A stretch of 64,000 nt of DNA, taken from the NCBI GenBank assembly GCA_022767745.1, contig JALENN010000009.1:248001-312000 (forward strand). Direction: 5' to 3'. Below are positions 1-8,048 of this stretch, in pieces. A model generated the notes under the pieces. The model was given only the letters and a program-made list of their open reading frames with translations. It had not been told where the DNA came from and made no database searches. The stretch is from Alistipes sp. GTDB lineage: Bacteria > Bacteroidota > Bacteroidia > Bacteroidales > Rikenellaceae. Position 1 is the stretch's first letter. Each line of letters begins with the position of its first letter. The position numbers and the translations under genes are program-made.

Positions 1-224
1 CCGTTGGGGGCATTTATGCCGCACTCGAGTATCTTGTCCAGCACCTCGTGCGGCACGGGGTCGGGCTTGTAGGCACGGATGCTGCGGCGCGCCATGATTG
101 TCTCTATAACCTGGTTCTGCTGCGGGGCTGTTGCTGCGGCGGCGTTGCCGTCTGCGCCCTGCGGTGACTGGCACCCGGCGGCGGCAAGGGCCGTCAGGGC
201 CGTAATAACAAGAAGTCTTTTCAT
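1..224 (-). CDS. Nitroreductase-family lipoprotein, 3' part outside window
   Basis: Only the first 74 codons are inside the window; the gene runs off the left edge. The N-terminus MKRLLVITALTALAAAGC is a lipoprotein signal peptide with an AAGC lipobox, so the protein should be exported and lipid-anchored. After an Ala/Gln-rich linker comes IMARRSIRAYKPDPVPHEVL, then LDKILECGINAPN, the N-terminal signature of FMN-dependent nitroreductases (RRSxRxY..PV, then AP.G). These enzymes reduce nitro groups or quinones with NAD(P)H, and lipid-anchored members are seen in Bacteroidetes. The electron donor for an exported member is unclear. The family call rests on about 30 residues, so substrate cannot be inferred. 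Confidence 0.75.
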   Translation of the reverse strand, partial: MKRLLVITALTALAAAGCQSPQGADGNAAAATAPQQNQVIETIMARRSIRAYKPDPVPHEVLDKILECGINAPN

Positions 225-273
225 AATCGTTGGGGTATTGTTTGCCTTGGGCCCCGTCGGTGGGGCCTGCATA

Positions 274-304
274 CAAAGATAGCGATCGCGGCGGAGAATG
301 TCAA
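274..304 (-). promoter_or_regulatory. Bacteroidetes-type promoter for the nitroreductase-like gene
   Basis: On the minus strand a TATCTTTG -7 box (281 to 274) is preceded by TTG (304-302) with a 20-base spacer. Transcription should begin near 268, about 45 bases before the start codon. A small hairpin (GGCCCC 250-255 with GGGGCC 262-267) would lie at the very 5' end of the mRNA. Confidence 0.6.
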
Positions 305-355
305 GCGGGCGGCGCTCTTTTGGTGTGTGCGGTGCGGCGTAGGAATGGCCGTGGG

Positions 356-964
356 TTAAAGCTCGTGCATGCCGACTATGCCGTTCATGACGGCATATAC
401 GGTGAGTCGCCCGATGGATTTGGTGCCGAGTTTTTCGGCTATGTTGCGGCGGTGGAATATGACCGTTGCGGTCGATATGTTGAGCATGTCGGCTATCTCC
501 TTGTTGATGTAGCCCTTTACGATAAGCGCCAGCACATCCTTCTCGCGCTGCGAGAGCAGGTCGGCGTAGTCGGGCGTGGGGCGCGGTTCCATGCCGTGGG
601 CGGCGTGTGCCGCGCCCTGCATGGCGAGGAAACACTTCAGCATCTCGCGCTCGGGCTGGCGTATGTCGACGGTGTGGAACTCGGCGGGTACCTCGGCTGG
701 GGCGGCACCCTCGGTGAGGACGATGCAGCGGCGGTGCTGCGGGGCGAAGAAGGGCAGGTTCTCGACCAGCACCTCGGCCGCCACGAAGTAGTGTATGGCC
801 TGGCAGGCCTCGTCGTCGAGGAACTCCTGCATGGAGTTGTAGGTGGCCGTCTCGACCGAGCGGAAGGCCCCGATGAAGGGGGCGATGTCGGTGATGATGG
901 TACGCATGGCCAGGCAACACAGCGAATTGGGGTGTATGACCGCTATTTTGGGCTTCAGTTCCAT
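356..964 (-). CDS. LuxR-type helix-turn-helix regulator with degenerate receiver-like domain
   Basis: The 202-residue protein ends in a clear LuxR/GerE DNA-binding domain (about residues 135-200: LSQREKDVLALIVKGYINKE, IADMLNISTATV, FHRRNIAEKLG). The N-terminal 120 residues start KIAVIHPNSLCCLAMRTII, resembling the first strand and helix of a receiver domain but without the acidic pair that binds Mg2+, so phosphorylation by a histidine kinase is doubtful. No kinase gene is adjacent. The gene is divergent from a TonB-dependent receptor with only 86 bases between start codons, so it probably controls that receptor. The -7 box lies four bases from the ATG, predicting a leaderless mRNA. Confidence 0.85.
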   Translation of the reverse strand: MELKPKIAVIHPNSLCCLAMRTIITDIAPFIGAFRSVETATYNSMQEFLDDEACQAIHYFVAAEVLVENLPFFAPQHRRCIVLTEGAAPAEVPAEFHTVDIRQPEREMLKCFLAMQGAAHAAHGMEPRPTPDYADLLSQREKDVLALIVKGYINKEIADMLNISTATVIFHRRNIAEKLGTKSIGRLTVYAVMNGIVGMHEL

Positions 965-968
965 ATTG

Positions 969-976
969 CAAAGATA
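969..976 (-). promoter_or_regulatory. -7 box TATCTTTG of the LuxR-type gene
   Basis: The box reads TATCTTTG on the minus strand and ends four bases before the ATG at 964. A T-rich TTTTC sits about 19 bases upstream as a weak -33 element. The transcription start would fall at or next to the start codon. Confidence 0.55.
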
Positions 977-1015
977 GTGATTCCGCCGTTACGCGAAAAC
1001 TATAAAATGTTATAG

Positions 1016-1046
1016 TTGTGCCGCGCTGCCCGTTTGAGTACCTTTG
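1016..1046 (+). promoter_or_regulatory. Promoter of the TonB-dependent receptor, abutting its start codon
   Basis: TTG at 1016-1018 and TACCTTTG at 1039-1046 are separated by 20 bases, the standard Bacteroidetes arrangement. The ATG at 1051 is only four bases after the box, so the message should be leaderless. An in-frame GTG at 1018 overlaps the -33 element and is therefore an unlikely start. Confidence 0.7.
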
Positions 1047-1050
1047 CCGC

Positions 1051-3303
1051 ATGAAATTCCTGTTCGCATTACTGACCCTTGCGGGCGGCACTCCCGATGG
1101 CGTGACGCCCGAACCCGTCGATACGCTCCAGACGATCGAGCATGTGACGGTGGTGGCCCCTGCCGCCAAACAGACATTTTCCCTGCGTCGGCAACCCGTT
1201 GCCTCGACCGTACTCGGCCCTGCGGCCATCGAGCGCGAGCGCGTGCTCTCGGTGAAGGACCTCTCGGCGCTGGTGCCTAATTTCTACCAGCCCGACTATG
1301 GTTCGCGCATGACCTCGTCGATCTATGTGCGCGGTTTCGGCGCGCGTATCGACCAGCCCGTGGTGGGTGTCAACGTAGACGAGATTCCTTACCTTAATAA
1401 GAACACGTTCGATTTCGACCTCTTCGACATCGCCCGCATCGAGGTGCTGCGCGGCCCGCAGGGTACGCTCTACGGCCGTAACACCATAGGCGGCCAGCTG
1501 AACGTCTACACGCTTTCGCCTCTGGGCTACCGCGGTGTGCGTGCCTCGGCCGAGTACGGCACGGGCAACACGGTGCGTGCGCGAGCTTCGTACTACGGTC
1601 GCACGTCGGAGCGTTTCGGCATATCGGTCGGCGGCTACTACAACCGCACCGACGGTTTCTTCGACAACGCCTACGACGGCAGCAACTGCGACTGGGGACA
1701 CAGTGCCGGCGGCCGCCTGCGCATGGTGTGGAAACCGGCCGACGGGTGGTCGGTGGACAACGTCGCCTCGGTTGGGTCTAGCCTCGAGGGCGGTTATGCC
1801 TACTGCCTCTACGACGAGCAGAGCGGCACGGTCTCTCCGGTGAACTATAACGACCCGAACAGCTACGAGCGTCTCACCGTAGCCGACGGCCTCGTCGTCA
1901 AGCACGAGGGCGAGAAGCTGCTCTTCACGGCCGCTACCGGATACCAGTACCTCTACGACCGCATGCGTATCGACAACGACTTCACGCCGCGGTCGCTCTT
2001 TACCCTTGTCCAGCAGCAGCGCGAGCATGCCCTGACGGAGGACATCGTGCTGCGCAGCAACGACGACACGCGCCGCTGGCAGTGGATATCGGGTGCGTAC
2101 GGTTTCTACAAGCGTCTGCGCATGGAGGCTCCCGTGACGTTCCTGCGTGACGGTATCGACGACCTTATCCTCGGCGCTGCGAACGAAGGTATTCAGAGCG
2201 TGATGCCGTGGGCCGAGCTTATGATCGAGGAGGATGCCTTCAACATCGACAGCAACTTCGACATCCCGACCTACGGACTGGCTCTCTATCACGAGTCGTC
2301 GGTGCGTGCCGGCCGCTGGCGCTTCACGGCGGGACTGCGTCTCGACTACGAGGCTGCGCGCATGGACTACGACAACTATACGGCCATACACTACCGCCTC
2401 AGCCCCATGATGCCGCAGTTCAAGGAACTGTCGATGCCATTCAAGGGTCGCGAGCGTCTGGACTATCTCGAGTTGCTGCCCAAGTTCGCCGTCAACTTCG
2501 CGACGGGTGTGGGCGACCTCTATGTTACGGCTACGCGCGGATACAAGGCCGGCGGTTTCAACACGCAGATTTTCTCCGACATACTCCAGAACCGACTGAT
2601 GACGGCCATGATGGAGGATATGGGCATGCCGTCGCAGCCTGCCCCCTACAATGAGGCCTCGGCCACGACCTACAAGCCCGAGTACAGCTGGAACTACGAG
2701 GCGGGAGGACATCTTACGTTTGCCGACGGGCGCGTGCGTACCGACTTCGCCCTCTTCTGGATCGAATGCCGCGACCAGCAGCTCACCGTTTTCCCCGAGG
2801 GTACGACCACCGGCCGCATGATGTCAAATGCGGGACGTTCGCGCAGCCGCGGAGTTGAGGTGTCGCTGTCGTGGAATCCGCTCGCGCAGCTGGGCTTGTG
2901 GGGCAGCTACGGCTTTACCGATGCTCGCTTCGTAGAGTTCAACGACGGCGAGGCCGATTACAAGGGCAACATGCTGCCTTATGCGCCGAAGAACACCGTA
3001 TCGCTGGGTGCGACCTACCGTCTGCATGTGGGTAAGCGCCTGCTCGACGACGTTGTCTTCAACTGCTCATGGCAGGGCGCAGGCAAGATCTACTGGAACG
3101 AGAGCAACACGCTCAAGCAGAATTTCTACTCGTTGCTGGGGGCGTCGGTCGAGCTGCGCAAGGGCGACTTCTCGCTCTCGCTGTGGGGCCGTAACCTTAC
3201 CGGAACGGATTTCTACACCTTCTATTTCAAGTCTGTGGGCAACAGCTTCTACAACCACGGCAAGCCCCGCCAGCTGGGCATAACGCTCAGCTACGCGATG
3301 TAG
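1051..3303 (+). CDS. TonB-dependent outer-membrane receptor
   Basis: The protein has 750 residues. A short signal sequence (MKFLFALLTLAGG) is followed by a TonB-box-like segment (EHVTVVAP), a plug domain (about 50-165, with IYVRGFGARIDQP and VEVLRGPQGTLYGRNTIGG-type motifs) and a C-terminal 22-strand barrel ending GITLSYAM. It imports a scarce ligand across the outer membrane using TonB/ExbBD energy. It lacks the N-terminal carboxypeptidase-like domain of SusC proteins and has no SusD partner, so a siderophore, heme or vitamin ligand is more likely than a glycan; the ligand itself cannot be read from the sequence. Start at 1051 is preferred because of the signal peptide and promoter position. 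Confidence 0.9.
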   Translation: MKFLFALLTLAGGTPDGVTPEPVDTLQTIEHVTVVAPAAKQTFSLRRQPVASTVLGPAAIERERVLSVKDLSALVPNFYQPDYGSRMTSSIYVRGFGARIDQPVVGVNVDEIPYLNKNTFDFDLFDIARIEVLRGPQGTLYGRNTIGGQLNVYTLSPLGYRGVRASAEYGTGNTVRARASYYGRTSERFGISVGGYYNRTDGFFDNAYDGSNCDWGHSAGGRLRMVWKPADGWSVDNVASVGSSLEGGYAYCLYDEQSGTVSPVNYNDPNSYERLTVADGLVVKHEGEKLLFTAATGYQYLYDRMRIDNDFTPRSLFTLVQQQREHALTEDIVLRSNDDTRRWQWISGAYGFYKRLRMEAPVTFLRDGIDDLILGAANEGIQSVMPWAELMIEEDAFNIDSNFDIPTYGLALYHESSVRAGRWRFTAGLRLDYEAARMDYDNYTAIHYRLSPMMPQFKELSMPFKGRERLDYLELLPKFAVNFATGVGDLYVTATRGYKAGGFNTQIFSDILQNRLMTAMMEDMGMPSQPAPYNEASATTYKPEYSWNYEAGGHLTFADGRVRTDFALFWIECRDQQLTVFPEGTTTGRMMSNAGRSRSRGVEVSLSWNPLAQLGLWGSYGFTDARFVEFNDGEADYKGNMLPYAPKNTVSLGATYRLHVGKRLLDDVVFNCSWQGAGKIYWNESNTLKQNFYSLLGASVELRKGDFSLSLWGRNLTGTDFYTFYFKSVGNSFYNHGKPRQLGITLSYAM

Positions 3304-3330
3304 CGTGTGGCGGACATACATAATGCGATA

Positions 3331-3356
3331 AGGGGCGGATCGACAGATCCGCCCCT
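3331..3356. terminator. Bidirectional terminator hairpin between convergent genes
   Basis: An 11-bp perfect stem (AGGGGCGGATC at 3331-3341 with its complement at 3346-3356) encloses a 4-base loop. It lies between the convergent receptor and membrane-protein genes. Its GGATC core is shared with the hairpin at 23071. Confidence 0.65.
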
Positions 3357-3386
3357 CGCTTTGTGTGGCCTTGCGGGAATTACCGC

Positions 3387-4103
3387 TTACTCCCCGGTTG
3401 CCTCTTCGAACACTTTGCGGCGTGCCTCGGCGTTGCTGTCGAGGCGTTTGGCGCGGCGCTCGCCATCCATTACGATCTCTATATCGCGGTCGTGGGCGCT
3501 CTGTGTCATAAGGCCGTTGATAAAGTTTATTTCGTTGATGGTGAGGTTGAGTATCTCCTCCAGCGCCATGTAATAGCTGTCGACGTGGCGGAAGAAGAGC
3601 TCGTCCGACAGCGTGCCGTCAATTACCGTCTGCAGCTGCTTTAGCTTGTTCAGCTCGCGCATTACGGCCTCGAGATATGCGGTCGAGCAGTTTGTCATGG
3701 TACTCTCGCCGAGCAGCAGTCCCTGTATTACGTCGGGGTAGGGTATGCCGAAACGTTCGATCAGTGTCCTTGCCTGACGGTATGTCTCCGCAGTAATGTT
3801 GCCGCCGTCTTTGCCTGCGACGTCCTTAGCACGGTCGATCAACTCGATCGCATTGTTGGCGTCGAGTATGCATAGCGTCAGTGTCTTCACCGTGGCTTCG
3901 CGCTGGCGCCGGTCGGCCTCGTCGCGGTCGATCCACAGGGCGAAGACAACGCCCACGCATGTGGCCAGCAGCGGCCACAGTATGTAGATGATCGTGTCGT
4001 ACCACTTGTCCTCCTTGGGCGTGCGGTGAAAGCGTATGTAGATGTACAGTGCCGCCGATATGAGGCAGGCGATCAGCGTTGCGTAGAGTATGATACGTGT
4101 CAT
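3387..4103 (-). CDS. Membrane protein of unknown function, coiled-coil C-terminal region
   Basis: No family was recognised for this 238-residue protein. It has two hydrophobic segments, about residues 4-24 and 38-60 (IIYILWPLLATCVGVVFALW), separated by a short basic stretch. The remaining 175 residues are soluble, mostly helical, charged and probably coiled, with no cysteines arranged for metal binding. The topology suggests both termini and the C-terminal domain lie on the same side of the inner membrane. It is transcribed alone: a TAACTTTG -7 box lies at 4139-4132, and a terminator follows its stop. Nothing nearby indicates its role. Confidence 0.7.
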   Translation of the reverse strand: MTRIILYATLIACLISAALYIYIRFHRTPKEDKWYDTIIYILWPLLATCVGVVFALWIDRDEADRRQREATVKTLTLCILDANNAIELIDRAKDVAGKDGGNITAETYRQARTLIERFGIPYPDVIQGLLLGESTMTNCSTAYLEAVMRELNKLKQLQTVIDGTLSDELFFRHVDSYYMALEEILNLTINEINFINGLMTQSAHDRDIEIVMDGERRAKRLDSNAEARRKVFEEATGE

Positions 4104-4131
4104 GGTGATGTCGTGTGGTTGTGTTGCGCTG

Positions 4132-4139
4132 CAAAGTTA
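4132..4139 (-). promoter_or_regulatory. -7 box TAACTTTG upstream of the membrane-protein gene
   Basis: TAACTTTG on the minus strand lies 28 bases before the ATG at 4103. The -33 element is not obvious. Confidence 0.45.
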
Positions 4140-4206
4140 GCGATATTTCGGTAACGGCCATCTGCCGGCGTGTCGCATATGCGTCGCATTGTCCGTTTGC
4201 GTGCAT

Positions 4207-4234
4207 AAAAAAGGGCTGCCCGTTGAGGCAGCCC
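4207..4234 (-). terminator. Intrinsic terminator of the DUF1080/oxidoreductase unit
   Basis: On the minus strand an 8-bp GC-rich stem (GGGCTGCC with GGCAGCCC, 4234-4213) is followed directly by six T residues (4212-4207). It lies 22 bases after the stop of the DUF1080 gene. Confidence 0.8.
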
Positions 4235-4256
4235 CGTTTTATGGTCGGTTGTGATC

Positions 4257-5027
4257 TTACTCGAGGATCTTGACCTTGATGTTACGATACCAAACATCGT
4301 CGCCGTGGTCCTGCAGGCCGATGTAACCCTCGTGGTTCTCACCGCCGCAGTTGAGCAGCAGGTCGTAAGCCTCGGGCCACTTGTCCTTGCTGAACTTCGA
4401 GTTGTCGAGCAGCTCCTTCCACTGGGGAGTCCAGAGGTGGTACTCTACGACAGCAGCGTCGTTCTGGTAGTGTACAACGGTACCCTTGTAGCAGAGGATC
4501 TTAACCTTGTTCCACTCGCCGTAGGGCTTTGCGTTCTGCGGCTTGGCGGGAATCATGTCATAGAGCGATGCCGACATGCGGTTACCGTCTACGCCCAACT
4601 TGGCGTCGGGGTGATTCTCGTTGTCGAGTACCTGGTACTCGGGAGCCGAGATGTAGATGGGCTGGTTGGGAACCTCCTGAGCCAGGTAGAAGATACCTGA
4701 GTTAGAACCCTTGGCAACCTTGTACTCGAGCTCCAACTCGAAGTTCTTGAACTTCTGGTCGAAGATGATATCGCCACCGTCGCCGGCCTGGGCCTCGCCG
4801 CCGCCCGAGCCGTTGAACTTCAGGCAGCCGTCCTCGATAACCCAGCGCGAGGGAACCTCGGTCTTGTTGTAGCCTCTCCATCCCTTGAGGCTCGTACCGT
4901 CGAAGAGCACAACGGTGTTGGCATCGTCGCCGCTCTCCTTCTCGGCTGCCTTCTTGGTTCCGTTGCCGCCGCAGCTTGCGAGCATGGCGGTAGAAACCAG
5001 TGCAGCCATGAATAATACCTTTTTCAT
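4257..5027 (-). CDS. DUF1080 (3-keto-glycoside hydrolase-like) lipoprotein
   Basis: The 256-residue protein begins MKKVLFMAALVSTAMLASCGG, a lipoprotein signal with an LASC lipobox, then a Lys/Glu linker. The rest is one DUF1080 jelly-roll domain (PF06439), shown by VVLFDGTSLKGWRGYN near its start, FELELEYKVAKGSNSGIFY and GYIGLQDHGDDVWYRNIKVK at its end. Members have been reported to hydrolyse glycosides whose sugar is oxidised at C3. The partner that makes the 3-keto group would be the Gfo/Idh/MocA enzyme encoded 34 bases upstream in the same direction. A lipid-anchored position puts hydrolysis in the periplasm or at the outer membrane. Function is inferred from family and context. Confidence 0.85.
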   Translation of the reverse strand: MKKVLFMAALVSTAMLASCGGNGTKKAAEKESGDDANTVVLFDGTSLKGWRGYNKTEVPSRWVIEDGCLKFNGSGGGEAQAGDGGDIIFDQKFKNFELELEYKVAKGSNSGIFYLAQEVPNQPIYISAPEYQVLDNENHPDAKLGVDGNRMSASLYDMIPAKPQNAKPYGEWNKVKILCYKGTVVHYQNDAAVVEYHLWTPQWKELLDNSKFSKDKWPEAYDLLLNCGGENHEGYIGLQDHGDDVWYRNIKVKILE

Positions 5028-5061
5028 TTCCTTATTACTTTTTTAGCTAAAAGTCAGTTTG

Positions 5062-6540
5062 CTATTTGGGCATTGCGGGAAGCAGCGTATCCCAGCCCTT
5101 ACGATAGTTGTGCTTGATCATCTCCTCGGCGAACTGCTTTGCGTTGATCGGATCGGTGTAGGTCTTGTTGAAGGTCGGGTGACCGTCGTGTACCGAGAAA
5201 CCGTCCTCGATCATGATACGCAGCGTCTCGTCGTCGCCGATGTTGGTGAAGCGCATGTTGGCGCCGTCCCACTCGAGGGTCTTGTTGAGGGCCTGGAGAC
5301 GTACACCCAGAACACCCATTACGACCATCTCGTTGAAAGGACCTGCCTCCGAGAAGTCCGAATTAGTCTTGGTACGCGTAGCCTTGTCCTCCTTGCAGGC
5401 ACGAACCCAGTCCTTACCGTGCGAGAGCTCAACCTTGCGTGCGCGGGCGGGAGCGTTGGGCACGCGACCCGACAGCAGGTAGGGATTTACGCCGTAGCAA
5501 CCGCAGATCAGGACGTCCTTCGTACCGTAGAAGATACAGCCGCCACCCTGGTCGTTGAGGTTCTTGCCCGGCTCGAGTCCTTCGGGACGCGGAGGAGTAA
5601 GACCGCCGTCATACCACGTAACGGTAACCTCGGGCAGCTTTACCTTGTCCTTCTTGCCGCGCTCGGGGAATACGTAGGTTACCATCTGTGCCTGCGGTGC
5701 GCAGTCGGTGAGCAGTGCCGTCGACGAACCCTGAACCTTGGTGGGGTAGCCGAGCTGCAGAGCCTTGAATACGGGGTGGAGGATGTGGCAAGCCATATCA
5801 CCCAGTGCGCCCGTACCGAAGTCCCACCATCCACGCCAGTTCCAGGGCTGGTAGATCTTGTTGTAGGGACGATAGGGGGCCGAGCCGAGGAAGAGATCCC
5901 AGTTCAGGGTCTCGGGGATCGGGTCAACCTGCGAAGGACGCATCAGGCCCTGCGGCCAGATGGGACGGTCGGTGAATGCATCAACGCGGGTAACCTCGCC
6001 GATCTCACCGTTCCAGATCCAGTCGCACACCTTCTGTACGCCCTCGCCCGACGAACCCTGGTTACCCATCTGGGTAGCGACGCCGTTCTTCGCAGCCAGC
6101 TTGGTGAGCAGACGCGACTCGTAAACGGTGTGGGTCAGAGGCTTCTCGCAATATACGTGCTTGCCGAGCTCCATGGCGTTGGCAGCAACAAGGGCGTGGG
6201 TGTGGTCGGGAGTTGCACACATCACGGCATCGATCTGATTGCCGATCTTGTCGAACATCTCACGCCAGTCCCAGAAGCGCTGAGCCTTGGCGTAGCGGTC
6301 GAACGTACCCTTGGCATAGCTCCAGTCGGTATCGCAGAGGGCCACGATGTTCTCCTCCTTGAGGTCGTCGAGAACGGCTGCACCACGTCCGCCGACACCG
6401 ACGCCGGCGATGTTGAGTTTGTCAGAGGGAGCCTTGTGTCCGAAGGCTGCACCCATTACGTTGCCAGGAACAACTGTCATAGCTGCCAGACCCGTTGCTG
6501 AGGTCTTCAGAAAGTCAGCTCTTGAGATTTTCTTTGACAT
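5062..6540 (-). CDS. Gfo/Idh/MocA-family oxidoreductase with Tat-like signal
   Basis: This 492-residue protein has an N-terminal Rossmann fold (LNIAGVGVGGRGAAVLDDL, residues about 42-60, GxGxxG type) and a C-terminal dimerisation/substrate domain. The EKP motif (HVYCEKPLTH, about 130-140) binds nicotinamide and positions the catalytic lysine. It should oxidise a sugar hydroxyl, probably C3, using NAD(P). The N-terminus SRADFLKTSATGLAAMTVVP looks like a Tat signal (SRRxFLK) except that the second arginine is alanine, so export is uncertain. It shares direction and close spacing with the DUF1080 gene, and tatC/tatA lie upstream. Length and EKP motif fit the exported Bacteroidetes subgroup. Confidence 0.88.
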   Translation of the reverse strand: MSKKISRADFLKTSATGLAAMTVVPGNVMGAAFGHKAPSDKLNIAGVGVGGRGAAVLDDLKEENIVALCDTDWSYAKGTFDRYAKAQRFWDWREMFDKIGNQIDAVMCATPDHTHALVAANAMELGKHVYCEKPLTHTVYESRLLTKLAAKNGVATQMGNQGSSGEGVQKVCDWIWNGEIGEVTRVDAFTDRPIWPQGLMRPSQVDPIPETLNWDLFLGSAPYRPYNKIYQPWNWRGWWDFGTGALGDMACHILHPVFKALQLGYPTKVQGSSTALLTDCAPQAQMVTYVFPERGKKDKVKLPEVTVTWYDGGLTPPRPEGLEPGKNLNDQGGGCIFYGTKDVLICGCYGVNPYLLSGRVPNAPARARKVELSHGKDWVRACKEDKATRTKTNSDFSEAGPFNEMVVMGVLGVRLQALNKTLEWDGANMRFTNIGDDETLRIMIEDGFSVHDGHPTFNKTYTDPINAKQFAEEMIKHNYRKGWDTLLPAMPK

Positions 6541-6810
6541 TGTTGTTGGTGTTTAAGGTTAATAAAGAGTTATTTAATTAATACGGGTTATCCGTAGTGT
6601 TTTTTCTGTATTCGGTTACTTTTATCTTTTTTTATCATGTCCGGTCTCGCCCGGCTTTCTGTTGCCTGCCGAAACCATTGTATGGCTTCCGTTCACTTGT
6701 TACGGACGGCAGCCTGCCTTTTTTATCCTGCCTTCTATTTTATTCCTGCCTCCTTTTCCCTGCTCCTCTTCGTTGCCTTGCCGTTGCCCGTTTTCCGGTG
6801 CCGCGGCGGG

Positions 6811-7869
6811 TCAGAACCTCAGGCTTGGCAGCGACTCGAGGTTGTATATGCTGCGCTCTACGCAGTTTTTCGGCGGCAGCGTATAGCTGCGAACCTCCAC
6901 GAATATATCTTTCACGCCTGTCGCTATGGCCTCGGCTACGATCTTGTCGAAATCGATAAGCCCGCTTTCGGTGGCTATGCCGTAGTCGTGCAGGTGCATC
7001 AGCAGCACGCGTCCCTTGTAGTGCTTGAGCATCGAGACCATGTCGATGCCAGCCTCGTGTGCCTCGCGTGTGTCGAGCTCGAACCACACCTTGTCTGCGG
7101 GTGTGTTCGCTGCAATCGTATCGAAGAGCGATACGCCGTCAGTCGCCGTCAACTCCCTGCGTGAGGGGTGCAGGCACAACTTCATGCCGCGCTGCAGAAC
7201 CTTGTCGGCTATGTGGACGAAGTATTTGGCATAGGCGAGCACGTTTTCGGCAGTCATGGCCTCGGGCATGCGCGATATCACTATGTATTGGCAGCCCAGA
7301 GCCTTGTGCGTGTCCAGAGCCTCGTCCCACCACTTCATGACGGGATCTTCCGTCGCGGTGGCTTCTCCGCCCTGTGCGGACTCTCTCCCGGCATCCGTGC
7401 CGTCTGCCTCCCCGTCGTCGGCTTTTACCTCTGCCGTGGCAGCAGCGCCACGGTCGGCCGTGGTTTTGCTTTCCGCTTCCTCCGCGGCAGTCTCTGCTGC
7501 GGGTTGCGGCTCGGGCAGGTCGTCCTCGTAGTACTTACGCAGGTGCGCCGAGGTGATCTTCAGACCGGCCTCGTCGGCAGCCTTGCGGAACGCGTCGGGC
7601 TTCAGATCGTAGATCTTGCCCCAAAAGTAGGAGTCGGTCTCGATGGTGGTGTAGCCCATGCGGGCAACCTCCTTGAGGGTGTGGCTTCCGCCTTCATACA
7701 TGTCCGACTCAAGCGAACGCATGTGCAGGCCTATGTCGCTCTTGATGTCGCTCAACGCTTCATCGACAGCCTCGGTGAACGAATTTACCGCCTTTTTCAG
7801 CCCTACGACTGCACTGACGGCATCCATCGCCGAAGATAGCCCCTGCTTGAAAAACGTAAGCCTGTCCAT
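6811..7869 (-). CDS. Xylose-isomerase-like TIM-barrel sugar isomerase/epimerase with acidic insertion
   Basis: The 352-residue protein has the AP-endonuclease-2/xylose-isomerase-like barrel: KSDIGLHMRSLESDM, LKEVARMGYTTIETDSYFWG, VWFELDTREAHEAGIDMVSM (metal-binding Glu/Asp) and VLLMHLHDYG, ending IFVEVRSYTLP. Such proteins isomerise or epimerise sugars or keto-sugars and often accompany DUF1080 and Gfo/Idh enzymes. The start at 7869 was chosen over an in-frame upstream codon because AGGAGAGG lies just before it. The first residues, MDRLTFFKQG, resemble a Tat motif (DRRTFLKQG) with Arg lost, and the following segment is amphipathic, not hydrophobic. Residues about 117-175 are an Ala/Glu/Asp/Thr-rich insertion within the barrel, which is unusual. 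Confidence 0.8.
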   Translation of the reverse strand: MDRLTFFKQGLSSAMDAVSAVVGLKKAVNSFTEAVDEALSDIKSDIGLHMRSLESDMYEGGSHTLKEVARMGYTTIETDSYFWGKIYDLKPDAFRKAADEAGLKITSAHLRKYYEDDLPEPQPAAETAAEEAESKTTADRGAAATAEVKADDGEADGTDAGRESAQGGEATATEDPVMKWWDEALDTHKALGCQYIVISRMPEAMTAENVLAYAKYFVHIADKVLQRGMKLCLHPSRRELTATDGVSLFDTIAANTPADKVWFELDTREAHEAGIDMVSMLKHYKGRVLLMHLHDYGIATESGLIDFDKIVAEAIATGVKDIFVEVRSYTLPPKNCVERSIYNLESLPSLRF

Positions 7870-8048
7870 GTCTCTCCTCTCCTGCCTTCTCCTGTTCTGC
7901 CTCTCTTGTCCGCTCTCGGTCGCTTGTCTCTCTTGTCCCGGCGACGTTCTGCCTGCGTTAGGATCCCCGTCCGTCCGGATGGCGGACCTCACTTATCTAT
8001 CCGAATCATCCGACCCTCCGCCCGTAGGCGGGAAGTCGGAATCACGGA

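Noticed and set aside
1018..1050. Upstream GTG start for the TonB receptor
   Set aside because: It overlaps the -33 and -7 promoter elements and would put residues before the signal peptide.
1069..2712. Long open frame of 547 codons on the minus strand within the TonB receptor gene
   Set aside because: GC-rich coding DNA leaves the opposite frame open. The translation is low in hydrophobic order, rich in Arg/His/Val and lacks any domain; the plus strand has clear receptor motifs.
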